Of a DNA stretch of 64,000 nt, positions 34,690 to 43,737 are shown one piece after another. The notes under the pieces are model-generated. The model searched no databases. It had not been told where the DNA came from and saw only the letters and a program-made list of their open reading frames with translations. The position numbers were made by a program, and so were the translations under genes. Positions within the stretch are counted from its first letter, which is position 1. Every line of letters begins with the position of its first letter. This stretch comes from a bacterium. Lineage in GTDB: Bacteria > CAIWAD01. The DNA lies in contig JAUXWS010000076.1 of assembly GCA_030685015.1 (NCBI GenBank), forward strand, positions 1 through 64,000, read 5' to 3'.

Positions 34690-36189
34690 TCAGATCAACC
34701 GGGCGATAGAGGCGTCCGCCAGATCCACCAGCGGTTGCCAGTATACACCGAAGAACAGGGTCAGGGCACACAACCCGGCGATGAGGCCGGCATGGAGGGC
34801 GGGCAGGGGCCCCCGTTCAGCCGTCTGGGCGCCGTCCTCGAACCACATCGCCTTGACCACGCTGAAATAGTAGTAAAGCGACACAACCGAGTTGAGCACG
34901 GCCAGCGTGACCAGCCAGTACCAGCCGCCGCGCACCACCTCGCCGAAGAGGACCAGCTTGCCGATGAAGCCCGCCACCGGGGGCAGCCCCACCAGGCTGA
35001 CGAGGAAGACGGTCATGGCGAAGGCCAGGGCCGGGTGGCGGCGCCCCAGTCCGGCGAAGGCGGCCAGGTCCTCGCCGCCCCGCATCTGGCCCACGGCGTC
35101 CACCAGGAGGAAGGCCCCGTAGTTCATGAAGAGGTAGACGACGAGGTAGAACATGACGGCGGAGAGGCCCTCGGGCGTGGCCAGCACCACGCCCGTCAGC
35201 AGGTAGCCGGCGTGGGCGATGGAACTGTAGGCGAGCAGGCGCTTGACACGCGTCTGGCCGATGGCCGCCAGGTTGCCCAGGGTCATGGTGAAGGCGGCGA
35301 GGATGGCCACCAGGAAGAGCGGGTCGAAGCCGCCGGCCAGGGTGGCGGTCAGCGGCGCGCCGCCCGCGAGCGAGGGGAAGAGGAAACGGATGAGAAGGAC
35401 GATGCCCGCCGCCTTGGGGCCCACGCTGAAAAAAGTGGTCACCGGCGTGGGGGCGCCGTCGTAGACGTCGGGACACCAGAAGTGGACGGGCACCATGGCG
35501 ATCTTGTAGCCGATGCCGGCCAGCACGAGGAGGGCGGCCAGCAACAAGGTGAGGGCGTCGGCCCCGCCGTGGGCCAGCGCCTGCTGGATGCCCAGCAGAT
35601 CCAGCGTGCCGGTCAGGCCGAAGAGCCAGCTGGCGCCGAAGACGAGGGCGCCCGAGGCCATGCTGCCGAAGACCATGTACTTCAGCGCCGCCTCGCCGCT
35701 GCGCGGATCGTTGCGATCGAAGCCGGCCAGCACGTAGCTCATGATGGAGACCATTTCGAGGGCGACCACCACCATCAGAAGGTTGCGGCTGCCGGCCAGC
35801 AGGTCCATGCCCAGCACGGCGGCCAGCAGCAGGACGAGCAGCTCCCCCTGGTGCCGCAGGCGGAAGGAGGCGAGCACGATGAGGGCGGTGGACAGCGCGA
35901 AGAGCAGCTTGAGGAAGGCGGCCAGGGAGTCCGCCGCCAGCATGTCGAAGAAGATGAGGCGAGGCTCCTGGCCCAGCTGGCACCAGGCCGCCCCCGCCGA
36001 GACGAGCAGGCCGGCCACGGCGACCAGGCCGGGCAGGCGGCCGGCGGGATGGTCCCCGCTGAGGGCGCGGCCGCGGCCGACGAGCAGGTCCGCCAGCAGC
36101 ACGAGGAGCAAGGTAGCCGTCAGCGCCAGCTCGGGGATGAAGGCGCCCAGGCTGTCGATGGCATGGGCGGTGGCCTGGGTGAAGTCCAT
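34690..36189 (-). CDS. nuoN: NADH-quinone oxidoreductase-like complex, subunit N
   Basis: A 499-residue antiporter-like membrane subunit with about 14 helices, the last nuo gene of the operon. Conserved blocks are EMVSIMSYVLAGFDRND with the key Glu of helix five, AALKYMVFGSMASGALVFG, IGYKIAMVPVHFWCPDVYDG (proton-channel Lys), RVKRLLAYSSIAHAGYLL and PPVAGFIGKLVLF. It moves protons across the inner membrane. GGAG precedes ATG 36189; the gap from nuoM is ten bases. The length is normal. Confidence 0.97.
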   Translation of the reverse strand: MDFTQATAHAIDSLGAFIPELALTATLLLVLLADLLVGRGRALSGDHPAGRLPGLVAVAGLLVSAGAAWCQLGQEPRLIFFDMLAADSLAAFLKLLFALSTALIVLASFRLRHQGELLVLLLAAVLGMDLLAGSRNLLMVVVALEMVSIMSYVLAGFDRNDPRSGEAALKYMVFGSMASGALVFGASWLFGLTGTLDLLGIQQALAHGGADALTLLLAALLVLAGIGYKIAMVPVHFWCPDVYDGAPTPVTTFFSVGPKAAGIVLLIRFLFPSLAGGAPLTATLAGGFDPLFLVAILAAFTMTLGNLAAIGQTRVKRLLAYSSIAHAGYLLTGVVLATPEGLSAVMFYLVVYLFMNYGAFLLVDAVGQMRGGEDLAAFAGLGRRHPALAFAMTVFLVSLVGLPPVAGFIGKLVLFGEVVRGGWYWLVTLAVLNSVVSLYYYFSVVKAMWFEDGAQTAERGPLPALHAGLIAGLCALTLFFGVYWQPLVDLADASIARLI

Positions 36190-36199
36190 GCCCGTCTCC

Positions 36200-37714
36200 T
36201 TAGAAGGTCGTGACCAGCTCGACCAGGCGCACGGTGGCGTCGTCCATCAGGTCGATGACCGGATTGGGGTTGATGCCCAGGTAGAGCACGATGAGGCCGA
36301 TGGGCACCAGGGTGAAGAGTTCGCGCCCGTTGATCTCCGGCAGGTCGCGGTACTTCTCGTTCAAGGCTCCCAGGAAGACCCGCTTGATCATCCACAACAG
36401 GTAGCCGGCGGTGAGGATGATGCCGAGGGCGGCCAGGACGGTGAGCAGCTTCCAGGTCTGGAAGGCGCCCAGGAAGACCATCAGCTCCGAGATGAAGCCC
36501 GAGAGCCCGGGCAGGCCCATGGAGGCGAAGAAGGCGAACATGGCCACGCCCGTGTAGATGGGCATGACGACGCCGATGCCGCCGAAGCCGGTGATCTGGC
36601 GATGGTGGGCGCGATCGTAGATGACGCCCACCAGGAGGAACATCATGGCCGTGATCGTGCCGTGGTTGAACATCTGCAGGGCGGCGCCCGTCATGCCCTG
36701 GTGGGTCAGGGCGGCCAGGCCCAGCATGACGAAGCCCATGTGGGAGACGGAGCTGTAGGCCACCAGCTTCTTGAGGTCGTCCTGCGCCATGGCGCAGAAG
36801 GCGCCGTAGAGGATGTTGACCACGCCCAGGATGCCGATGGCCAGGGCGAAGTGCTGCATGGCGCCGGGGAAGATGGGCAGGCTGATCCGCATGAGGCCGT
36901 AGGTGCCCATCTTGAGCAGCACGCCGGCCAGGATGACGGAGACGGCGGTGGGGGCCTCCACGTGGGCGTCGGGCAGCCAGGTGTGGAAGGGCCAGACCGG
37001 CACCTTGATGGCGAAGCCGATGAAGAAGGCGACGAAGATCACCTTGGCGAAGTTCAGGCCGAAAATGGTGAGGGCCGGGTTGGCGAAGTCCCGCGCCTGG
37101 GCCATCAGCTGCAGGAGGTCGAAGGTGTGGCCGCCCTGGAAGTAGAGGGCCAGGATGCCCACCAGCATCAGGACGGAGCCGGCCAGGGTGTAGAGGAAGA
37201 ACTTGATGGCGGCGTACTCGCGCCGCGGCCCCCCCCAGATGCCGATGAGGAAGTACATGGGCAGCAGCATGACTTCCCAGAAGACGTAGAAGAGGATGAA
37301 ATCCAGGCTGACGAAGGTGCCCATCATCCCCGTCTCCAGCAGGAGGAAGAGGGCGAAGTAGCCCTTCACCTGCTTGGTGATCCCCCACGAGGCGAAGATG
37401 CAGAGGAAGGAGAGCAGCGCCGTGAGCAGGACCATGGGCGCCGAGAGGCCGTCCACGCCCATGAAGTATTGGATGTTGTAGCCGGGGATCCAGTCCAGGC
37501 GCACCACGTACTGGAAGCCGGCCAGGTTGTCCACCCCCACCGCGCCGCGGTCGAAGGTCTGCCAGATCCACCCCGCCAGCACCAGCGGCACCAGGGCGAA
37601 GGCCGCGGCCGTCCAGCGGATCAGGTCGTGCCGATCCTTGGGCAGGAAGGTGATGACGGCCGCACCCAGCAGCGGCACGAAGGTCATCAGCGTCAGGACC
37701 CACTGTTCCATCAT
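36200..37714 (-). CDS. nuoM: Complex I subunit M
   Basis: A 504-residue antiporter-like subunit with about 14 helices. Family blocks are FYVFWEVMLLPMYFLIGIWG (conserved Glu), EYAAIKFFLYTLAGSVLMLV, FAIKVPVWPFHTWLPDAHVE (channel Lys and His), LKKLVAYSSVSHMGFVMLG and MGLPGLSGFISELMVF. It is one of three proton channels in the membrane arm. Two ATGs lie in a row at the start; the first is used. About 40 bases separate it from nuoL. Confidence 0.97.
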   Translation of the reverse strand: MMEQWVLTLMTFVPLLGAAVITFLPKDRHDLIRWTAAAFALVPLVLAGWIWQTFDRGAVGVDNLAGFQYVVRLDWIPGYNIQYFMGVDGLSAPMVLLTALLSFLCIFASWGITKQVKGYFALFLLLETGMMGTFVSLDFILFYVFWEVMLLPMYFLIGIWGGPRREYAAIKFFLYTLAGSVLMLVGILALYFQGGHTFDLLQLMAQARDFANPALTIFGLNFAKVIFVAFFIGFAIKVPVWPFHTWLPDAHVEAPTAVSVILAGVLLKMGTYGLMRISLPIFPGAMQHFALAIGILGVVNILYGAFCAMAQDDLKKLVAYSSVSHMGFVMLGLAALTHQGMTGAALQMFNHGTITAMMFLLVGVIYDRAHHRQITGFGGIGVVMPIYTGVAMFAFFASMGLPGLSGFISELMVFLGAFQTWKLLTVLAALGIILTAGYLLWMIKRVFLGALNEKYRDLPEINGRELFTLVPIGLIVLYLGINPNPVIDLMDDATVRLVELVTTF

Positions 37715-37753
37715 CGCTCTCCTCTTGGCGCCGGAACCACGCTCCGCCGCATG

Positions 37754-40078
37754 CTACAAGACCTGCCAGATCAAGACCAGCACCACGCCGACCAGGGCCT
37801 TGACCAGGTAGCCCTGGATGTCGCCGCCTTGCATCAGGCGCAAGCCGGCGCCGGCGCTGCGCGTCATCCAGCCGGCGCCGTTCACGGCGCCGTCCACCAC
37901 CGAGTCGTCGAAGCGGCGCACCAGGCGGCTTTTCAGCTCCGTCACGGCGGCCGTGCCGTCCACCAGGCCGTCGATCACCACCCGGTCGAACCAGGCGCAG
38001 ACCTGGGCCAGCCAGAGGGTGAGGACGATGACGGTGGCGTCGTAGAGTTCGTCGAAGTACCACTTGTTGAAGAGGAATCGGTGCGTGCCGGGGAGGGCCG
38101 CCGCCACCCGCTCCGCCGAGATGCGCCGCTTGAGGTAGGTCAGCCAGGCGGCCGTGATGGAGAAGGCCACGATCAGCACGCTGATGATCATGGCCCGCAC
38201 GTGGGCCGTGTGCTCGATGTGGGCCAGATGGGCCTCGTGCTCCGCGTGGCCGGCCAGGCCGTGCCCGGCGGTGGCCGGCTCGCTGGCCGCGACAGCGGGG
38301 GCTTCAGGCGGCACGGCTTCATCGACCGCCGCTTCTTGGACAGCCGGACCCGCCGCCACGGGTCCAGGCAGCGCCTCGCCGACCATCAGGCTGTCCGGCA
38401 GCAGCAGCGCGGCGATGGCCAGACTGTCGGCGCGCGCCTGCTCCAGGGCCAGCCCGGCCTCCAGGCGGCGCGTCGCCTGCCAGGTCTCGGCGGCCTGGGC
38501 CGCGGCCGGGATCGGCGCGAGGATGGGCTGCGCCGGCTCGGGCACCAGGCGGAAGAACCAGCCGCGCCCCGCGTCGGTGGGGTTGGGCGAGTAGAAGAAG
38601 AAGAGCGACAGCACGGAGAGCACGACGAGGGGTCCTGTGATGTTCAGCTTGTTCTCGTGGAAGCGCTCCAGTTCGCCGGGCCGGCCCTGATGTTCGCCGT
38701 GGAAGGTGAGGAAGACGAGGCGGAACATGTAGAAAGCGGTGAGCAGGGCTGCGGCGAAGCCGAAGACGGCCAGGGGCCAGTGGGCGGGATGCTCCATGGC
38801 GAAGGCGAGGCTGCCCGCCAGGATGGCGTCCTTGCTGATGAAGCCGCTGGTTAGCGGCACGCCGGCCAGGGCGAGGGTGGCGAGCAGGAAAGTCCCGTAG
38901 GTGATGGGCAGCCTGCCTTTGAGGCCGCCCATGTTGCGCATGTCCTGCGGGTCCCGCTGATGGTCGTGCACCTGGTGGTAGACATGGTGCATGGCGTGGA
39001 TGATGGAGCCGGAGCCGAGGAAGAGGCAGGCCTTGAAGAAGGCGTGCGTCATCAGGTGGAGGAAGCCGGCGCTGTAGGCTCCCACGCCCACGGCCATCAC
39101 CATGTAGCCCAGCTGGCTGATGGTGGAGTAGGCCAGCACGCGCTTGATGTCCCACTGGGTGAGGGCGATGGTGGCGCTCATGAGCGCCGTGAAGCCGCCC
39201 ACGTAGGCCACCACCAGGCTGGCGTCGAAGGTGAGCAGGAAGAAGACGCGCACCAGCAGGTAGACGCCGGCCGCCACCATGGTGGCGGCGTGGATCAGCG
39301 CGCTGACCGGGGTGGGGCCCTCCATCGCGTCGGGCAGCCAGACGTGGAGCGGGAACTGGGCGCTCTTGCCCACGGCGCCGCAGAAGAGGCCGATCCCGGC
39401 CAGGGTCATCCAGAGGGAGAGGTCGGCGGGCAGGCCGTGCTCGCCGAAACCGGCCACGATGGCCTCCAGCTCGGCCAGGTTGAAGGTGCCGAACTGCCAC
39501 ATGATGACCATCAGCGCGAAGAGGAAACCCAGGTCGCCCACCCGGTTGACGACGAAGGCCTTCATGCCGGCCTCGGGCGGTCCCTTGCGCTCGAACCAGA
39601 AGCCGATGAGCAGGTAGCTGGAAAGGCCGACCAGCTCCCAGCCCATGAAGATGCCGGCCAGGTTGTCGCTGAGCACCAGCCAGAGCATGGAGAAGCTGAA
39701 GAGGCCCAGGTAGCCGAAGAAGCGGCCCTTGCGCGGGTCGTCCTCCATGTAGCCCGTGCTGAAGATGTGCACGAGGCCGCTCACCACCGTGACGACGATG
39801 AGCATGATCACGGCGATGTTGTCCAGGCGGATGCCCAGCGGCAGGGAGAAGTCCTTCACGCGGATGAAGTCCCACTGCAGCGTGTGGCTCCAGGACGGGT
39901 CGCCCGCGGGCAGCATGTGGCCCAGGAAGAGCCAGAGCGAGAGGCCGAGCGAGGCCAGGATGGCGGCGGTGGGCACGTACCAGCCCTGCCGCGGCAGGCG
40001 GCTGCCGCCGAAGACCTGGATGGCGAAGGCGGCCAGGGGCAGCAGCAGGACGAGGAGGGCGATGGTGATCGGGGTCAT
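37754..40078 (-). CDS. nuoL: Complex I subunit L with long hydrophilic insert
   Basis: A 774-residue antiporter-like subunit; most NuoL proteins have about 610-680 residues. The core is canonical: GWELVGLSSYLLIGFWF, FVVNRVGDLGFL, AQFPLHVWLPDAMEGPTPVS, ALIHAATMVAAGVYLL, IKRVLAYSTISQLGYM and AFFKACLFLGSGSIIHAMHH. The excess is an Ala-, Pro- and Glu-rich stretch at about residues 505-625 that ends in a His cluster, GHAEHEAHLAHIEHTAHV, before the long lateral helix region. The C-terminal part (FNKWYFDELYDATVIVLT, then the horizontal helix) is kept. The insert would lie in a loop outside the membrane core. It starts three bases after nuoK. Confidence 0.96.
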   Translation of the reverse strand: MTPITIALLVLLLPLAAFAIQVFGGSRLPRQGWYVPTAAILASLGLSLWLFLGHMLPAGDPSWSHTLQWDFIRVKDFSLPLGIRLDNIAVIMLIVVTVVSGLVHIFSTGYMEDDPRKGRFFGYLGLFSFSMLWLVLSDNLAGIFMGWELVGLSSYLLIGFWFERKGPPEAGMKAFVVNRVGDLGFLFALMVIMWQFGTFNLAELEAIVAGFGEHGLPADLSLWMTLAGIGLFCGAVGKSAQFPLHVWLPDAMEGPTPVSALIHAATMVAAGVYLLVRVFFLLTFDASLVVAYVGGFTALMSATIALTQWDIKRVLAYSTISQLGYMVMAVGVGAYSAGFLHLMTHAFFKACLFLGSGSIIHAMHHVYHQVHDHQRDPQDMRNMGGLKGRLPITYGTFLLATLALAGVPLTSGFISKDAILAGSLAFAMEHPAHWPLAVFGFAAALLTAFYMFRLVFLTFHGEHQGRPGELERFHENKLNITGPLVVLSVLSLFFFYSPNPTDAGRGWFFRLVPEPAQPILAPIPAAAQAAETWQATRRLEAGLALEQARADSLAIAALLLPDSLMVGEALPGPVAAGPAVQEAAVDEAVPPEAPAVAASEPATAGHGLAGHAEHEAHLAHIEHTAHVRAMIISVLIVAFSITAAWLTYLKRRISAERVAAALPGTHRFLFNKWYFDELYDATVIVLTLWLAQVCAWFDRVVIDGLVDGTAAVTELKSRLVRRFDDSVVDGAVNGAGWMTRSAGAGLRLMQGGDIQGYLVKALVGVVLVLIWQVL

Positions 40079-40081
40079 GGC

Positions 40082-40387
40082 TCAGCCCTGCAGTTCGTGC
40101 GCCTCATCCACCTGGATGCTGCGCTGCTGGCGGTAAAGGTTCATGACGATGGCCAGGGCCACGACGGCCTCGGCGGCGGCCAGGATGATGACGAAGATGC
40201 TCATCACCTGGCCCTCGATCGGTTTCGCCTGGGTGAAGCGGGAGAAGGCCACGAAGTTGAGGTTGGCGCTGTTGAGGACCAGCTCCACGCCCATGAGCAG
40301 GGCGATGGCGTTGCGCCGCGTCACCATGCAGACGATCCCCAGGACGAAGAGGATGGCGCCGATGGCCAAGTAGAAATGCAGGCTCAT
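40082..40387 (-). CDS. nuoK: Complex I subunit K
   Basis: A 101-residue membrane subunit with three helices. LAIGAILFVLGIVCMVTRRN, AIALLMGVELVLNSANLNFV (with the two conserved membrane Glu/Asn positions) and FVIILAAAEAVVALAIVM are standard; both buried Glu residues needed for coupling are present. Its ATG overlaps the nuoJ stop as ATGA. Confidence 0.97.
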   Translation of the reverse strand: MSLHFYLAIGAILFVLGIVCMVTRRNAIALLMGVELVLNSANLNFVAFSRFTQAKPIEGQVMSIFVIILAAAEAVVALAIVMNLYRQQRSIQVDEAHELQG

Positions 40388-40887
40388 CGCTCCTCCCCTC
40401 CCCGGCGGGCCAGGTGCAGGGCGCCCAGCATGGCTCCCAGCAGCAGGATGGAGGCCACTTCGAAGGGCAGCAGCCAGCTGGTCATGAAGCCCCGCCCGAT
40501 CTGGGCGGCGGTGGTCTCCGGCAGCGGCGGATAGGAGAGGGGCCAGTTGGCCCGGAAGATGGCCGCCAGCAGTAAAACGAGGAGCAGGGCGCCCAGGGCC
40601 AGCCCCTTGCCGCGCCGCGCCGCGCGGCCGGTCAGCTCGGCCGTGGGCAGGGCGGTGGTGAGCAGGATGCCGAAGAGAAGCAGCACGAGCACGCCGCCGA
40701 TGTAGACCAGCACCTGGGTGGCGGCCAGGAAATCCGCCCCCAGCATGACATAGAGGCCGGCCACGCCGAAGAAGGTGAAGAGCAGGCTGAAGCCGGCGTG
40801 CAGCAGCTTGGGCGAGAAGGCCACCCAGGCCGCCGAGGCCACCGTCAACAGCCCGAACATCAGCTCCAGCAGGATTTTAAGATCCAT
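40384..40887 (-). CDS. nuoJ: Complex I subunit J
   Basis: A 167-residue membrane subunit with five helices. The conserved region is FSLLFTFFGVAGLYVMLGAD followed by FLAATQVLVYIGGVLVLLLF, the pi-bulge helix that takes part in coupling. The frame could extend upstream through a poly-Arg stretch, but ATG 40887 matches the family start (MDLKILLELMFG) and leaves a 13-base gap to nuoI. Confidence 0.95.
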   Translation of the reverse strand: MDLKILLELMFGLLTVASAAWVAFSPKLLHAGFSLLFTFFGVAGLYVMLGADFLAATQVLVYIGGVLVLLLFGILLTTALPTAELTGRAARRGKGLALGALLLVLLLAAIFRANWPLSYPPLPETTAAQIGRGFMTSWLLPFEVASILLLGAMLGALHLARRGGEER

Positions 40888-40900
40888 CCGTCCTCCCGGT

Positions 40901-41509
40901 TCAGGCCGCGGGGCCTTCGCTGCCGCCCGCCTCCGGCGCCGGCGGGGCCTCCGGCGCCGCCTTCGCCTCCGCCTCCGCCCGTGCCTTGGCTTCCGCCGCC
41001 GCGGCGGCGGCCTGGGCGGCCTGGCGCTTCTCCTCCTCAAGCGCCTCGCGGGCCTGGCGGATCTCCCCCTCGTCCATGCGGGCGAAGGAGTAGTGCAGGC
41101 CCGTCACCTCGGCGCAGCTGTAGTCGAACTTCTCCGTCATGATGAGGCACTCCGTGGGGCAGACATCCACACAGAGCCCGCAGTAGCAGCACTTGGCCAT
41201 GTCGATGTCGAACCTGGCCAGGTGCAGGGTCTTCTTCTTGCCGTTGGAGGTCCGCCCCAGATCCACCGCCTTGGTGCTCTTCACCGTCTCGATCTCGATG
41301 CAGTCCACGGGGCAGGCCTTGGCGCAGTTCAGGCAGCCGATGCAGTCGTCGATGTTGTTGAAAAGCTCGGAGCGCGTGCGCGGCTTGGTGGTGGCCGGCT
41401 GGTGCGGCCACTGCACGGTGTTGGGCTTCTCCACCACGCGGGTGATGGTCACGCCCATGCCCTTGACCGCCGTCAGCAGGCTCTCCGCGATGTCGCCGAA
41501 GTATCCCAT
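40901..41509 (-). CDS. nuoI: Complex I 2x[4Fe-4S] subunit I with Ala/Glu-rich tail
   Basis: A 202-residue ferredoxin-like subunit of the peripheral arm, carrying clusters N6a and N6b that feed N2 in NuoB. Two motifs are present: CIGCLNCAKACPVDC and CCYCGLCVDVCPTEC. The N-terminal amphipathic segment (YFGDIAESLLTAVKGMGVTI) is normal. After about residue 150 there is a 45-residue Ala-, Glu- and Pro-rich tail, not found in E. coli NuoI. In complexes without the NADH module this subunit is the likely docking point for ferredoxin or flavodoxin, and the tail may matter for that; this is inference. Confidence 0.95.
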   Translation of the reverse strand: MGYFGDIAESLLTAVKGMGVTITRVVEKPNTVQWPHQPATTKPRTRSELFNNIDDCIGCLNCAKACPVDCIEIETVKSTKAVDLGRTSNGKKKTLHLARFDIDMAKCCYCGLCVDVCPTECLIMTEKFDYSCAEVTGLHYSFARMDEGEIRQAREALEEEKRQAAQAAAAAAEAKARAEAEAKAAPEAPPAPEAGGSEGPAA

Positions 41510-41541
41510 GTCACACGCCTTTCCGGGCCGCCGGGCGGCCG

Positions 41542-42552
41542 CTAAGCAATCACCAGTTCCCACAAGGCGCCCAGCACCAGGATGCACAAGGCCGCCGGCA
41601 CCAGGACCTTCCAGCAGACGTGCATGAGCTGGTCCACGCGCAGGCGGGGCAGCGTCATGCGGATCCAGATCTGCAACAGCACGAAGAGATAGGCCTTGCC
41701 GAAGAGCCAGAGCGGCCCGGGGATGAAGTCGAGGAAGGGCAGGGCCGGCTGCCAGCCGCCCAGGAAGAGGACGGTGGCCAGCACGCCCACCGCCAGCATG
41801 TTGGCGTACTCCGCCAGGAAGAAGAGGGCGAAACGCATCCCCGAATACTCGGTGTGGTAGCCGCCCACCAGCTCGCTCTCGGCCTCGGGCAGGTCGAAGG
41901 GCGTGCGGTTCACCTCCGCCAGGCTGGCCACGAAGTAGACAAGGAAGCCGGCCACGAGGAAGGGATTGCGGTGAAGGGCCAGCCCGTTCCAGTTCCAGAA
42001 GCCCCCCTCCTGGGCCGCGCAGATGGTCTGCAGGGACATGGAGCCGGCCGCCATCACGACAGCCAGCACGGCCAGGGAGAGGGGGATCTCGTAGCTGACG
42101 GCCTGGGCCACGCCGCGCATGGCGCCGTAGAGCGACCACTTGTTGTTGCTGGACCAGCCGGCCATCATGATGCCGGCCACGACGAAGGAGGAGACGGCGA
42201 GCACGTAGAAGGCGCCCACGTCCAGGTCGGCGGGGCTGATGCCGCGGGCCAGCGGCACCACGGCGAAGACGGCGAAACTGGCGGCGAAGACGATGTAGGG
42301 GGCCAGCTTGAAGAGCGGGCGGTCGATGCCGCGGGCGATGATGTCCTCTTTGAGGAGGAGCTTGACGGCGTCGATGGCCGTCTGGAAGATGCCCTGGGGG
42401 CCGTTCTCCATGGGACCGAGGCGGTTCTGCATCCAGGCCGAGACCTTGCGCTCCAGGTAGACCGAGACCAGCGCGTTGGCGGTGATCACGATGGCGATCA
42501 GCACGGCGCTGGCGGGAGCCCAGAACCAGAAGATCTGCGTCAGGTCCGTCAT
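41542..42552 (-). CDS. nuoH: Complex I subunit H
   Basis: A 336-residue membrane subunit with eight or nine helices that forms the quinone entry site with NuoB and NuoD. Conserved parts are YLERKVSAWMQNRLGPMENG, GIFQTAIDAVKLLLKEDI, AGWSSNNKWSLYGAMRGVAQ, AVSYEIPLSLAVL and NRTPFDLPEAESELVGGYHT (the acidic loop facing the quinone). It ends at the typical helix after WIRMTLPRLRVDQLM. ATG 42552 follows nuoD by eight bases. Confidence 0.97.
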   Translation of the reverse strand: MTDLTQIFWFWAPASAVLIAIVITANALVSVYLERKVSAWMQNRLGPMENGPQGIFQTAIDAVKLLLKEDIIARGIDRPLFKLAPYIVFAASFAVFAVVPLARGISPADLDVGAFYVLAVSSFVVAGIMMAGWSSNNKWSLYGAMRGVAQAVSYEIPLSLAVLAVVMAAGSMSLQTICAAQEGGFWNWNGLALHRNPFLVAGFLVYFVASLAEVNRTPFDLPEAESELVGGYHTEYSGMRFALFFLAEYANMLAVGVLATVLFLGGWQPALPFLDFIPGPLWLFGKAYLFVLLQIWIRMTLPRLRVDQLMHVCWKVLVPAALCILVLGALWELVIA

Positions 42553-42560
42553 GGTGTCTC

Positions 42561-43727
42561 CTAGCGGTCGATCTCGCCCAGCACGATGTCCAGCGAACCA
42601 AGGATCGCCACCACGTCGCCGATGAGGGCGCCGCGGGAGATCTCGTCGATGATGGAGAGGTTGCAGAAGGCCGGGGCCCGCACCTTGACGCGTTCCGGCA
42701 GGTTGCCGCCCGTCGAGACGATGTAATAGCCCAGCTCGCCGCGCGGCGTCTCCGTGCGGCAGTAGATCTCCCCGGCCGGCAGCTTGACGCGGCTGGGCGT
42801 CTTCTCCCGCACGTCGCCCTCGTGGGGACGCCGCTCGATCGCCTGCCGGATGATGGAGAGCGACTCCTTCATCTCGAGCACCTTCACCCAGTAGCGGTCC
42901 CAGCAGTCGCCCACCGTCCCCATCAGGCCCTCGCCCACGCAGACCTTCCACTGGAAGCGGTCGTAGATGGAGTAGGGGTCGTCCCGCCGCAGGTCGAAGT
43001 CCACGCCGCTGCCGCGCAGGCTGGGACCGCTCAGGCCCCAAGCCCAGGCCTCCTCCGGCGTGATGACGCCGATCTTGGCCGAGCGGTTGAGGAAGATCTT
43101 GTTGAAGGAGAGGAGCGGGTTCAGCTCGTGGTCGATGCGCCGCTCGAACTCGTCGCAGAAGCGCCGGATGCGGTCGTCCATCCCCTCCGGGAAGTCGTGG
43201 CTGAGGCCTCCCACCCAGATGTAGTTGTAGAGCAGGCGCGCCCCGCAGATCTCCTCGAAGAAGTCGAGGATGATCTCCCGGTCGCGGAAGCAATAGAAAT
43301 AGGGGGTGAGGGCGCCCAGGTCGAGACCGAAGGTGCCGATCGCCACCAGGTGGCTGGCGATGCGGTTCAGCTCGGCCACGATGACGCGCATGTACTCGAC
43401 CTTCTCCGGCACCTCCAGGCCCAGCATCCGCTCGCAGGCGATGGCGAAGCCCAGGTTGTTGTTCATGGAGGCCAGGTAGTCCATGCGGTCGGTGAAGGGC
43501 AGGATCTGGGGCGGGGTCAGTTTCTCGCAGTGCTTCTCGAAGCAGCGGTGCAGGTAGCCGATGTGGGGCCTGATCCCCGCCACCTCCTCGCCGTCCGTCT
43601 TCAGCTCCAGGCGCAGCACGCCGTGGGTGGAGGGATGCTGCGGCCCCATGTTGAGGATCATCAGCTCGCCGTCGGGGCCGTGGTCGGGCACCCGGCTGCC
43701 ATGGATGAACAGGTCGCGTGATTCCAT
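42561..43727 (-). CDS. nuoD: Complex I 49-kDa subunit D
   Basis: A 388-residue subunit that carries part of the quinone site. LNMGPQHPSTHGVLRLELKT holds the His-rich loop near the quinone head, followed by HIGYLHRCFEKHCEKL, DRMDYLASMNNN, GALTPYFYCFRDREIILDFF, GVDFDLRRDDPYSIYDRF and PAGEIYCRTETPRGELGYYI. It is a separate gene from nuoC, as in most bacteria outside enterics, where the two are fused. Confidence 0.97.
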   Translation of the reverse strand: MESRDLFIHGSRVPDHGPDGELMILNMGPQHPSTHGVLRLELKTDGEEVAGIRPHIGYLHRCFEKHCEKLTPPQILPFTDRMDYLASMNNNLGFAIACERMLGLEVPEKVEYMRVIVAELNRIASHLVAIGTFGLDLGALTPYFYCFRDREIILDFFEEICGARLLYNYIWVGGLSHDFPEGMDDRIRRFCDEFERRIDHELNPLLSFNKIFLNRSAKIGVITPEEAWAWGLSGPSLRGSGVDFDLRRDDPYSIYDRFQWKVCVGEGLMGTVGDCWDRYWVKVLEMKESLSIIRQAIERRPHEGDVREKTPSRVKLPAGEIYCRTETPRGELGYYIVSTGGNLPERVKVRAPAFCNLSIIDEISRGALIGDVVAILGSLDIVLGEIDR

Positions 43728-43737
43728 GAAGGGGCCT

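Noticed and set aside
35741-38854. Very long open plus-strand frame (over 1000 codons) opposite nuoN, nuoM and nuoL
   Set aside because: It is antisense to three certain genes, its product is low-complexity (His, Gln, Glu, Gly, Arg) and it results from GC-rich codon third positions. The same holds for long frames opposite nuoD, korA, the FG-GAP gene and the sensor kinase.
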